Below are positions 1-7,193 of a DNA stretch of 10,443 nt, in pieces (position 1 is the first letter of the stretch; every line of letters begins with the position of its first letter). The stretch is from NCBI GenBank assembly GCA_022706165.1, contig JAKJDA010000065.1:298-10740 (forward strand), given 5' to 3'. The stretch comes from Candidatus Hydrogenedentota bacterium (GTDB taxonomy: Bacteria; Hydrogenedentota; Hydrogenedentia; Hydrogenedentales; SLHB01). The notes under the pieces are model-generated. The model was given only the letters and a program-made list of their open reading frames with translations. It had not been told where the DNA came from and ran no database searches. The position numbers were made by a program, and so were the translations under genes.

Positions 1-107
1 ATCGTCTGAAACACGGTCTCGATGTTGTGATACCCGTCCCGCCGCCGTTTCAGCACGTCGAGATAGAGATTGATCTTCGCGTAGGAACAGTAGGTATGCG
101 GTCTCAC
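1..107 (-). CDS. ispE: IspE, 4-diphosphocytidyl-2-C-methyl-D-erythritol kinase (5' end only)
   Basis: Only the first 35 codons are in the window; the gene runs off the left edge. IspE is a cytoplasmic GHMP-family kinase that phosphorylates CDP-methylerythritol in the MEP route to isoprenoids. The fragment reads VRPHTYCSYAKINLYLDVL and continues KRRRDGYHNIETVFQT. It matches the family N-terminus: the A-K-[IL]-N-L motif with its catalytic-site Lys, then R-x-D-G-Y-H and the E-T-[VL]-x-Q block. The start is GTG at 107-105, chosen because an AAGGAG ribosome binding site (119-114) lies 6 nt upstream; the ATG at 123-121 is out of frame. It diverges from the URO-D gene at 222. The identification rests on a short but very characteristic segment. 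Confidence 0.9.
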   Translation of the reverse strand, partial: MRPHTYCSYAKINLYLDVLKRRRDGYHNIETVFQT

Positions 108-113
108 CCGAGA

Positions 114-119
114 CTCCTT
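114..119 (-). promoter_or_regulatory. Ribosome binding site fixing the GTG start of ispE
   Basis: AAGGAG on the minus strand lies 6 nt before the GTG codon at 107-105. It supports that non-ATG start for ispE. Confidence 0.7.
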
Positions 120-135
120 GCATGGCGCGCGCCGG

Positions 136-164
136 TTGAACAGGATGTTTTTCAGACTTACAAT
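136..164 (+). promoter_or_regulatory. Putative sigma70-type promoter of the URO-D family gene
   Basis: TTGAAC (136-141) and TACAAT (159-164) are separated by exactly 17 nt. The -35 matches the TTGACA consensus at 4 of 6 positions and the -10 matches TATAAT at 5 of 6. Transcription would start near 171, giving a leader of about 50 nt before the ATG at 222. It lies in the ispE/URO-D divergent intergenic region. It was called from pattern alone. Confidence 0.55.
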
Positions 165-221
165 AGCACGCTGACCCTTCGCCGGGCCACGCCCTCATTC
201 CCAAATAACAGGAGCGATTGC

Positions 222-1310
222 ATGACCTCGAAACAGCGATTCATCGCGGCGCTGGAACGGCGCACGCCGGACCGTTTGCCGGCCACGACGCACACATTGA
301 TGTCGTATTTTTTGAAACATTACATGAACGGCATGGCGGAGCAAGACTTTTTCGACCATTTCGGCCTCGATCCCATCATCTATCTTTGCTCCTATGCGCC
401 GGAAACGGGAAAGGATTGGGAAATCGTTTCCGAGGCGACTCCCGATCCGGACTATCCGACTGTCCGGCACGTCATCCGAACGCCCAAGGGAACGCTGACG
501 GCGAAGACCCAGTCGAACGAAATCACGACTTGGCTTATCGAGCCGCTCGTCAAGGAAAAGCGCGACATCGATTGCGTGGCGTTCGCCCCGGCGCCGCGCC
601 TCGACGTCGCGACGGTGAATCGCGCGGCGGAGGCATACGGCGAGCGAGGATTGGTGCGCGGCGGCGTGCCGGGTTTCGACATATTCGGGCAGCCGGGCTG
701 TTGGCAGGACGCGGCATGTCTGTATGGCATCCAAAATCTCATCCTGACGGCCATGGAGGACCCGGCGTGGGTGCATGAGCTGTTGACTCTTTTGTTGCGG
801 CGCAAATTGACGTCGCTCGCGTCGTACCGGGGCGCCCAGTACGACCTTGTCGAGCTGGGAGGGGGCGACGCGTCGTCGTCGGTGATTTCGCCGGAGATAT
901 TCGACGCGTTCGTGGCGCCGTATGACAGCCAGATCATCGCGCTTGCCCATGAACTCGGCCTGCGCGTGGTCTATCATACCTGCGGCGGCATGATGCCTTT
1001 CCTCGAGCGCATTGCGGACATGGGGCCGGACGCGATGGAAACATTCACGCCGCCAGGCATGGGAGGCGACGTCGATCTGGCCGAGGCCAAGCGCCGTATC
1101 GGCGACCGGGTCTGCTTCATTGGGGGCTTCGATCAACACCATTTCCTGCGCGATTGCGCGCCGCAGGATACGCGCGCGGAGGTGCGGCGATGCTTCGAGG
1201 CGGCGGGCAAGAACGGCGGCTTCATTCTATCCATGAGCGACCATTTTTTTGATGCGGATCCGGAACTGATCCGCGCCTACGCCGATGAAGCGCGGGCTTG
1301 CGTCTACTGA
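222..1310 (+). CDS. URO-D superfamily protein (MtaA/MtbA-like methyltransferase fold), not HemE
   Basis: A 362-residue cytoplasmic protein with the uroporphyrinogen decarboxylase fold (PF01208 type). The start is ATG 222, 7 nt after GGAG at 211-214. The frame is open further upstream, but that stretch overlaps the ispE 5' end and the promoter. Family signs are the N-terminal M-T-S-K-Q-R-F-x-A-A-L block followed by R-x-x-P-D-R-x-P (about 1-20), GGDASSSVISPEIFDAF (213-229), the Y-H-T-C-G-G motif (251-256), G-D-R-V-C-F-I-G-G-F-D (294-304) and a C-terminal ILSMSDHFFDADPELI (335-350). The arginine-rich N-terminal substrate motif of true HemE is absent. H252-x-C254 corresponds to the zinc-binding H-x-C of corrinoid methyltransferases such as MtaA, but the later Cys ligand of those enzymes is not seen; S-D-H occupies that region. 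The substrate is unknown. No corrinoid protein or methyltransferase partner gene is adjacent. Confidence 0.85.
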   Translation: MTSKQRFIAALERRTPDRLPATTHTLMSYFLKHYMNGMAEQDFFDHFGLDPIIYLCSYAPETGKDWEIVSEATPDPDYPTVRHVIRTPKGTLTAKTQSNEITTWLIEPLVKEKRDIDCVAFAPAPRLDVATVNRAAEAYGERGLVRGGVPGFDIFGQPGCWQDAACLYGIQNLILTAMEDPAWVHELLTLLLRRKLTSLASYRGAQYDLVELGGGDASSSVISPEIFDAFVAPYDSQIIALAHELGLRVVYHTCGGMMPFLERIADMGPDAMETFTPPGMGGDVDLAEAKRRIGDRVCFIGGFDQHHFLRDCAPQDTRAEVRRCFEAAGKNGGFILSMSDHFFDADPELIRAYADEARACVY

Positions 1311-1611
1311 GCGGGATTGTCCGAAATCGCCGGGATGGAAAGCCGCTGATGCATGCGAAAGAACGCCCGGTCTTCCGGCGTTTGGGCCGATTCCTCGCGG
1401 CACGATCGAAGCACACGCATGACGATTCCTTCGTGTCGCCCCAAGCATGGATACCCATCGCCTGTGCGCACATGAGCGGCGCGCTGTTTTCTTGGATCAC
1501 GGGTCGTTTTGCCGTTGGGAACCTATTTCATTTTTCGCGGATCGACAAACAGGATTTTGTCTGCCCGTGTCGGGTAAACTATGCCGTTTGAAATCGTAGC
1601 GTGGCCCTAAT
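1311..1611. other. Intergenic gap between the URO-D gene and the PBP gene
   Basis: About 300 nt with no convincing gene on either strand. It contains an imperfect hairpin at 1362-1382 and a 9-codon ATG...TAA mini-ORF (1581-1610) ending 1 nt before the PBP start. I see no Shine-Dalgarno sequence for the PBP gene and no well-spaced promoter; TAAACT at 1575-1580 is -10-like but lacks a suitable -35. Confidence 0.5.
1362..1382 (+). terminator. Weak hairpin downstream of the URO-D gene, possible terminator
   Basis: AACGCCCGG (1362-1370) can pair with CCGGCGTT (1375-1382) around a TCTT loop, giving an 8-bp stem with one bulged C, 51 nt after the stop codon. Only TTT follows, so intrinsic termination would be weak. 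The left arm shares CGCCCGGTCT with the REP elements at 8692 and 8837, which may be chance. Confidence 0.3.
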
Positions 1612-3870
1612 ATGTTGCACAATCGGCAAGAAGAAGCTCCTGAAAATCCCTCTTCGGAACGGCGTTCGCGCCGTCGCACGCGCGGCTGCGGGTGCCTTTT
1701 CATGTTGTTGATGTCGGTCCTGGCGGCGGCATGGGGAAGCGCGATCGGGTTCTTCCTGTATGCGCTGGACGATACGCGCGCCAAGCTGACCATCATCGAG
1801 CAGTACCGCCCCACCATCGTCAGCAAGGTCTACTCGTCCGACGGCGAGAAACTGGGCGAGTTCACGCGCGCCGAGGTGCGCGACTTCGTGAGCCTGAACG
1901 AGATGCCGTTGCACCTGCAAAAAGCCTTTATCGCCACGGAAGACAAGCTGTTCTACGAGCACAAAGGCATCCGCGTGCTGTCGTTCCTGAGCGCGGCGAT
2001 CGATTCGTTGCAGTCGGGGCGCGCGCGCGGGGCCAGCACCATCACGATGCAACTGGTGCGCAACATTCCGGGATTGCCCGTTGGGAAGGAGCGAACGCTT
2101 CTGCGCAAGGTGCGGGAGATTTTGTTTTCTCTGGAAATGGAGCGCGCCTACACAAAGGACGAAATTCTCGAACTCTACCTGAATCTCATTTTCCTGGGGC
2201 GTAGCGCCAACGGCGTCGAGGCGGCCTCGCAACAGTACTTCGGCAAGAGTTGCCGCGATTTGACGATCGCGGAGAGCGCCTTGCTGGCGGGTTTGACGCG
2301 CGCCCCCAATAACAGCGATCCCGTGAGCACCGCCAAGGACGCCCTGGAGCGCCGGGAGAGCGCGGTGCAACGCCGCGATCTGGTGCTGGGCCAGATGCTC
2401 GAGAATGGATTTATCAGCCAGGAACAGTGCGACGCGGCCATTGCGGAACCGGCGGAAAAATCGTTGATGACGCCGGAACGCCGCGCGGCGCTCCAAGCGG
2501 AGGGGAAAAAAACCTGGGCCCCGAACAAGTTCGAGGCTCCGTATTTCGTGAAGGAGTTGCAGAAAATCATCATGGCGCGCCCGCTGGCGACCGAGGACGA
2601 GTTGTTCGAGGGCGGGCTGCAGATATACACGACGCTCGACATGCGCCTGCAGCGCGCCGCCGAGGACGCGTTGCTTACGGCGTTGGACGAGTTCGACGCA
2701 AAGAAACTCGATCAGCTCAAGCGCGAGGGGAAGGAATCCGAGTTCCGGCCTGTCAACGGCGCGCTGGTGTGTCTTGACAACCGGGCCGGTTGCGAGGGCG
2801 CGGTGCGCGCGATGGTTGGCGGGCGTGATTTCGCGAAGGAACAGTTCAACACCGCCACGCAGGCCCGCCGCCAGCCGGGTTCGAGCGTGAAACCGTTTGT
2901 CTGGGCCGCCGCGATGGACAACGGCGCGACGCCCGCGGACATCGTCGTGGACGAGCCGGTCACGTACTACGATGGCCTTGGCCGCGCATGGAGGCCCCAA
3001 AATTTCAGCGGCAAGTTCGGCGGGCCGATGACCTTGCGCTATGCGCTGGAACATTCGATCAACATCGTCTCGATCAAGCTGACGGCGCGGTTGGGAATGC
3101 CGATAGTGCGATCGTACATGCAACGCGCCGGCATTGAGTCGCCCATCGACGACATGGTGGGGCTCACCATCGCTCTCGGGACGCCGGACATCACCATCAT
3201 GGAGCAATGCGTCGCGTACTCGACGTTCGCGCATGGCGGGGTGCTCTGCAAACCCTATTATGTTGCGGAGATACGGGATCGCGACGACTTCGTGCGGTAT
3301 CGCGGCGATCCTGAAAAGAAGCCCGATGCGCTTCCGGCGGATGTCGCGTACCTCATGACCTATGTGATGGAAGGCGTGTGCCAAACGCCCGGCGCGACGG
3401 CCTATGGCGCGACGAAGGACCTCAAGCGGCCGCGCGCGGGCAAGACGGGCACCACCAACGACAGTCGGGATGCGTGGTTTTGTGGATTCACGGCGGACTA
3501 CACGTGCGTGGTGTGGATAGGATACAGGGACCAGAATCGCCCTCTCGGCAGCGGCGCCAATTATACCGGCGGCAGGCTCGCCGCGCCGGTCTGGGCGAAA
3601 TTCATGGTGAAGGCCCACGAGGGCATGCCGGTCCGCGATTTTACGGCGCCGCCCGGCGTCGAATTTTTCGCCATCGATCGCGGCACGGGACTCGCCGGCG
3701 GCGGGTTCCGCGAGGCTTTCATCCGGGGCGCGAGACCGCGCACCGCGTACGAATTGCCTCCGGATACGCAGGGCGTCGTGAGCGAGATGGAGGACGGCGG
3801 CGCCCCGACGCCCGAGAGCCCGTCGATTTCGTCCGTGGAACCGGAGCCCGATTCCGGAAACACGTATTGA
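1612..3870 (+). CDS. Bifunctional class A penicillin-binding protein (PBP1A type)
   Basis: A 752-residue inner-membrane peptidoglycan synthase that polymerises lipid II (GT51) and cross-links stem peptides (transpeptidase). Residues 1-27 are a basic cytoplasmic tail, about 28-51 a membrane anchor. The glycosyltransferase motifs run in order: A-T-E-D-K-L-F-Y-E-H-K-G (108-119, catalytic E110), G-A-S-T-I-T-M-Q-L (140-148), R-K-V-R-E (165-169), the LYLNLIFLGRSANGVEAA block (188-205) and A-L-L-A-G-L-T-R-A-P-N (223-233). The transpeptidase motifs are S-S-V-K (424-427, nucleophile S424), S-I-N (482-484) and K-T-G-T (611-614). All key residues are present, so it should be active. At 752 residues it is somewhat shorter than E. 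coli PBP1a. ATG 1612 is the first start after an in-frame TAG at 1597-1599; it has no Shine-Dalgarno sequence. The M14 gene follows after 14 nt and is probably co-transcribed. Confidence 0.95.
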   Translation: MLHNRQEEAPENPSSERRSRRRTRGCGCLFMLLMSVLAAAWGSAIGFFLYALDDTRAKLTIIEQYRPTIVSKVYSSDGEKLGEFTRAEVRDFVSLNEMPLHLQKAFIATEDKLFYEHKGIRVLSFLSAAIDSLQSGRARGASTITMQLVRNIPGLPVGKERTLLRKVREILFSLEMERAYTKDEILELYLNLIFLGRSANGVEAASQQYFGKSCRDLTIAESALLAGLTRAPNNSDPVSTAKDALERRESAVQRRDLVLGQMLENGFISQEQCDAAIAEPAEKSLMTPERRAALQAEGKKTWAPNKFEAPYFVKELQKIIMARPLATEDELFEGGLQIYTTLDMRLQRAAEDALLTALDEFDAKKLDQLKREGKESEFRPVNGALVCLDNRAGCEGAVRAMVGGRDFAKEQFNTATQARRQPGSSVKPFVWAAAMDNGATPADIVVDEPVTYYDGLGRAWRPQNFSGKFGGPMTLRYALEHSINIVSIKLTARLGMPIVRSYMQRAGIESPIDDMVGLTIALGTPDITIMEQCVAYSTFAHGGVLCKPYYVAEIRDRDDFVRYRGDPEKKPDALPADVAYLMTYVMEGVCQTPGATAYGATKDLKRPRAGKTGTTNDSRDAWFCGFTADYTCVVWIGYRDQNRPLGSGANYTGGRLAAPVWAKFMVKAHEGMPVRDFTAPPGVEFFAIDRGTGLAGGGFREAFIRGARPRTAYELPPDTQGVVSEMEDGGAPTPESPSISSVEPEPDSGNTY

Positions 3871-3884
3871 ACCGGAGGATCGGC

Positions 3885-5483
3885 ATGATGCACTTCGCCG
3901 CCCGGCGCCGGAATGAGCGCAAGAAGGGAGACATCCTGCGAGGACAGCTCGCGCGCATCGCGCAGAGGGCGTTTGCGTGTCTTGTCTTCGCGGGCGCGGC
4001 GTTGCTGGGCGAGGCACAGGCGATTGCGCAAACGTATGTCGTCGACGTGATCGTGATCGATCGCGCCGATGTGGATGCGCTGACGCAGGCGGGACTGGAT
4101 GTCTCCGGGGTCCGATCCGGCGTGGCCGAGTTGTACGTCACCGAGGCGCAACTGGCATGGCTGCAGGCAAGCGGGCGCTCGCCTCGGATTCGCGAGGTGC
4201 AGCCGTCGGCGCGCCAGAAGGCGGAGGGATACCGCACATACGCGGCGCTGACTTCCGAGCTTCAAGATCTCGCCGTCGCCCACGCCGGCATCTGTCGCGT
4301 GTCTTCTCTTGGAAAGTCCGTGCAGGGCAGGGAATTGTGGGCGGTTCTGATCACGGACAATCCGGACGTCGAGGAGGACGAGCCGGAGTTCAAGTATGTC
4401 TCCACGCCGCATGGGGACGAGCCCGTGGGCACGGAATTGTGCCTGAATTTCATCACGATGCTGCTCGAGGGCTACGGCGTCGATGCGCGCGTGACCGGCC
4501 TCGTCGATTCGACCGCGATTTGGGTTGTGCCGTTGATGAATCCCGACGGGCGCGAGGCGGGAACGCGCTACAATGCGCAGGGGTTCGATCTGAACCGTTC
4601 CTTTCCGGACTATCCCTCCGAGCTCTCGGGCACGATGTATTCGGGCGCCCCGTTGCACGATGCCGGCCGTCCTCCCGAAACGGCCCACGTGATGCGGTGG
4701 ACCGCGCAGCGATCCTTCGCGCTGTCGGCCAATTTTCACGCCGGCGCGTTGGTCGTGAATTATCCGTATGACGATGACAGCCGGGGCAGCGTGTTTTCGC
4801 CAACCCCGGACGAGGCGTTGTGCGTCTATCTCGCGGAACGATATTCCCAGCACAATGCGCCGATGTGGCACAGCGCTTACTTCCCGCGCGGCATCACGAA
4901 CGGCGCGGCGTGGTATTCCATCGACGGGGGCATGCAGGACTGGAATTACCGTTATGCGGGATGTATCGAGATGACCATCGAGCTGTCGGACACGAAGTGG
5001 CCGTCGGCTTCGGCTTTGCCCGCGTTGTGGGACGACAACCGGGAATCGATGCTTCAATACCTCGAAGCGGTGCATCTTGGCGTGCGCGGGATCGTGCGCA
5101 GCGATCGCGATGGCGCGCCGGTGTGGGCGCGGGTGGATGTCGACGGCAATGCGCAGCCGGCATTCACGGATCGCGCGGTAGGCGATTACCACCGGCTGCT
5201 TCTGCCGGGCGTGTATGCGCTCACGTTCAGCGCGCCGGGCCATATGCCGCGGCGCGTGGAAAACGTGATAGTGAGCGAGGGAAACGCCACGCGTCTTGAT
5301 GTGTCGTTGTCGGCGCGCACGGCGGACGTCGACGGCGACCACAAGATCGATATTCTGGACGTCCAACTCGTCATCAATGCCGCCTTGCGGTACGCCGTTC
5401 CGTATGATTGCGATCTGGACGGCAGCGGACATGTGGACGCGATAGACGTTCAACTGGCGATCAACGGGGCGCTCGGATTGTAG
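3885..5483 (+). CDS. Secreted M14 (CPE/CPN-type) zinc carboxypeptidase with transthyretin-like and dockerin domains
   Basis: A 532-residue exported metallocarboxypeptidase. The start is ATG 3885 with GGAGG at 3874-3878, 6 nt upstream; ATG 3888 is also possible. After a long basic N-region, a hydrophobic segment (about 29-49) ends in A-Q-A-I-A-Q, a plausible signal peptide. Residues 50-105 resemble the N-terminal pro-region seen in bacterial M14 proteins. Catalytic domain about 115-397: zinc ligands H176 and E179 (H-G-D-E) and H285, N-P-D-G (219-222), D-L-N-R-S-F-P-D (235-242) with the substrate-carboxylate Arg, YSIDGGMQDWNY (344-355) and catalytic E366 in E-M-T-I-E-L. These place it in the M14B (regulatory) subfamily. 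Residues 398-477 form the matching transthyretin-like domain. Residues 481-530 hold two Ca-binding dockerin repeats (D-V-D-G-D and D-L-D-G-S), each ending D-V-Q-L-x-I-N-x-A-L. It probably trims C-terminal residues from external peptides while held by a cohesin-like partner; substrate and partner are unknown. Confidence 0.92.
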   Translation: MMHFAARRRNERKKGDILRGQLARIAQRAFACLVFAGAALLGEAQAIAQTYVVDVIVIDRADVDALTQAGLDVSGVRSGVAELYVTEAQLAWLQASGRSPRIREVQPSARQKAEGYRTYAALTSELQDLAVAHAGICRVSSLGKSVQGRELWAVLITDNPDVEEDEPEFKYVSTPHGDEPVGTELCLNFITMLLEGYGVDARVTGLVDSTAIWVVPLMNPDGREAGTRYNAQGFDLNRSFPDYPSELSGTMYSGAPLHDAGRPPETAHVMRWTAQRSFALSANFHAGALVVNYPYDDDSRGSVFSPTPDEALCVYLAERYSQHNAPMWHSAYFPRGITNGAAWYSIDGGMQDWNYRYAGCIEMTIELSDTKWPSASALPALWDDNRESMLQYLEAVHLGVRGIVRSDRDGAPVWARVDVDGNAQPAFTDRAVGDYHRLLLPGVYALTFSAPGHMPRRVENVIVSEGNATRLDVSLSARTADVDGDHKIDILDVQLVINAALRYAVPYDCDLDGSGHVDAIDVQLAINGALGL

Positions 5484-5510
5484 TCGCGCGGCCAGGGGTC
5501 CCGGCCCGTC

Positions 5511-7001
5511 TCAGGTCTCCTCTCGCAACGCCTCAAGCACCGCGGCGAGCGTTTCCGCGTCGCGGCTCACGGGAAGACCGTCGACCAGAGCCCGTAGTTG
5601 CGGGTCTTCGCGCAAGGGAGAGGGGTCTTCGCCCGCTTCGCGGATGGCGCGCTTGATGTCAAGAACGCGAATATTTTCAACGGGCCGGGCCGGCAGATAG
5701 GTGACGGGGTCGGTCGCGCAGCGCCGGAGCAGATTCGCCGCCTCCAGTTGATCGAGCGTCTCGTTCAGCAACCGCAGCGGCACATTCCAGGCCTGCGCCG
5801 CTTCGGCAGGCTCCACGCCCATCTTGCCCTCCGCAAAACGCTGGCCAATCTCGATCATCGCCCGCAGCGCCACGGTTTCTCGGTATGCATGGCTTGCTTG
5901 CCGCGCAAAGCGTTCGATGGCGAAGGTTTGTTCATTCTGGTACGCGAACGCCAGTTCCGCGCCCAGCAACACGACCACCCACGCCGCGAATATCCACAGC
6001 AACAACAACGGCGCTTGCGCAAAACTCGAATACAGGATGCTATACCGCGCAAGCAGCCCCTGCGAATGCAGGTACGCGTTTGTGACCAGATGCAGCAGGA
6101 TCGCGGCTCCCAAGCCGCCCGTCAGCGCGTTGACCAACCGGACCTTGACGGCCGGAATGAAGGCGTAGAGACAGGCCAGCGCAATCGCCATCACGGCGAT
6201 CTGGGGAATCGTCATCAATGCGGCGAATCGTCCGAGCTGTGCGTGCATGGACTGCGACGACAACACGGCGGTCACGCCGAGCAAGGCCGTGCATACCACC
6301 GGCAGCAACAACGTGACCATCGTGTAATCGCTGATCATGCGGTACCACGATCGGCGGTTGCTCAGCCCCCAGATCCGATTGAACGCGAACTCAATATTGC
6401 TCATCAAGCCGAATATGGCGACCAGCACCAAGGCAAGCCCTGAAACGCCGATTGTGCCCGAATGCTTGGCTTGATCGGCGGCGTAATTGACCAGAAAATC
6501 CACGGGATCGAGGTAGGCGTCGCCTCCCGCTTGCGGAGGAATCTTGCGAAAAAACAAGCCGACGAGCACATCGCGCAGCGGAAAATCGGCGGCGCGACGC
6601 GGCGTCTCCCCGGCGAAGGGTCCCGGCTCGGACGTCACGCCCCCTGCCGCGGCGTCCGATCCCGGCGAAGGCGTCTGGGTCACCACCGAAAAGGCCTTTT
6701 CGGTGATCGAGTACAGATAGCCGTACACGTCGTTTTCAAGGCTGAATGCGTTGATAACCCAGAACATCACCGCAAGAATAGGCACGAGCGACAACAACGA
6801 GGCGAGCGTTAACGCCGACGCCCGCATGAGAAGATCGTCTTTCACGAACCCCGTCACGACCAACACCGCGACGCGGGCGTGTTTGATCACGAATCCGCGC
6901 GGCAGCCGCTCGCCGGGCCGGCCCAATTGCCACATGTCCCGCGTGACGAAGCGTCTGCCGCGTTCAAAGGCATCGAAAACGCGTTTCACATACTGGTTCA
7001 T
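5511..7001 (-). CDS. YihY/BrkB (UPF0761) family inner-membrane protein with C-terminal winged-helix-like tail
   Basis: A 496-residue multi-pass membrane protein of the YihY/virulence-factor-BrkB family (PF03631), once misnamed RNase BN; the molecular function is unsettled. Membrane segments are visible at about 62-84, 183-203, 225-247, 263-283, 291-311 and 325-352. Family hallmarks are S-L-V-P-I-L-A-V (71-78), NIEFAFNRIWGLSNRRSW (202-219) and P-L-L-L-L-W-I-F-A-A-W (331-341) leading into L-L-G-A-E-L-A-F-A. It is longer than the compact members (about 290 residues). A Pro/Gly/Ala-rich hydrophilic insert sits at about 107-165 between the first two membrane segments. A soluble tail of about 140 residues contains a helix-turn-helix-like stretch (396-426) of the sort seen in long family members. 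The start ATG at 7001-6999 has only a weak AAGG upstream. The stop lies 27 nt from that of the convergent M14 gene. Confidence 0.88.
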   Translation of the reverse strand: MNQYVKRVFDAFERGRRFVTRDMWQLGRPGERLPRGFVIKHARVAVLVVTGFVKDDLLMRASALTLASLLSLVPILAVMFWVINAFSLENDVYGYLYSITEKAFSVVTQTPSPGSDAAAGGVTSEPGPFAGETPRRAADFPLRDVLVGLFFRKIPPQAGGDAYLDPVDFLVNYAADQAKHSGTIGVSGLALVLVAIFGLMSNIEFAFNRIWGLSNRRSWYRMISDYTMVTLLLPVVCTALLGVTAVLSSQSMHAQLGRFAALMTIPQIAVMAIALACLYAFIPAVKVRLVNALTGGLGAAILLHLVTNAYLHSQGLLARYSILYSSFAQAPLLLLWIFAAWVVVLLGAELAFAYQNEQTFAIERFARQASHAYRETVALRAMIEIGQRFAEGKMGVEPAEAAQAWNVPLRLLNETLDQLEAANLLRRCATDPVTYLPARPVENIRVLDIKRAIREAGEDPSPLREDPQLRALVDGLPVSRDAETLAAVLEALREET

Positions 7002-7193
7002 GCGTGCATGCTACCTTGGAGCGAACCTGCGAGGCAACCGCGCGGCGCAAACGTTCACCGCCGCCCCTCGCAAACTCCTTTCGCGCCCGTTGTGCGGGAA
7101 AAATCGTTTTGGCGCGACAGGAGCCGATATGCTACCCTACGTCATGCCGTTCGCGCCGCCCGTTTCGTGCAAGCCGTTTCAGAAAGGATCACT

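Noticed and set aside
27..221. Upstream extension of the URO-D frame
   Set aside because: It crosses the ispE 5' end and a well-formed promoter; ATG 222 has a ribosome binding site and begins with the family N-terminus.
3378..3884. Upstream extension of the M14 frame inside the PBP gene
   Set aside because: It overlaps PBP coding sequence in another frame; ATG 3885 has a strong GGAGG site and is followed by a signal peptide.
1579..4017. Long open frame (about 810 codons) on the minus strand opposite the PBP gene
   Set aside because: It is an Arg/His/Ala-rich translation with no recognisable domain, created by GC-rich third positions of the PBP gene, whose own motifs are complete.
3561..5453. 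Long minus-strand open frame opposite the M14 gene
   Set aside because: Same composition artefact; the plus-strand M14, transthyretin-like and dockerin motifs explain the region.
5484..5510. Possible hairpin GGCC...GGCC between the convergent M14 and YihY genes
   Set aside because: Short stem with a bulge, a 2-nt loop and no T-run; not enough to call a terminator.
7104..7133. Possible promoter for the M20 gene with TATGCT at 7128-7133
   Set aside because: TTGGCG lies only 13 nt away and TCGTTT at 18 nt is a poor -35; evidence too weak.
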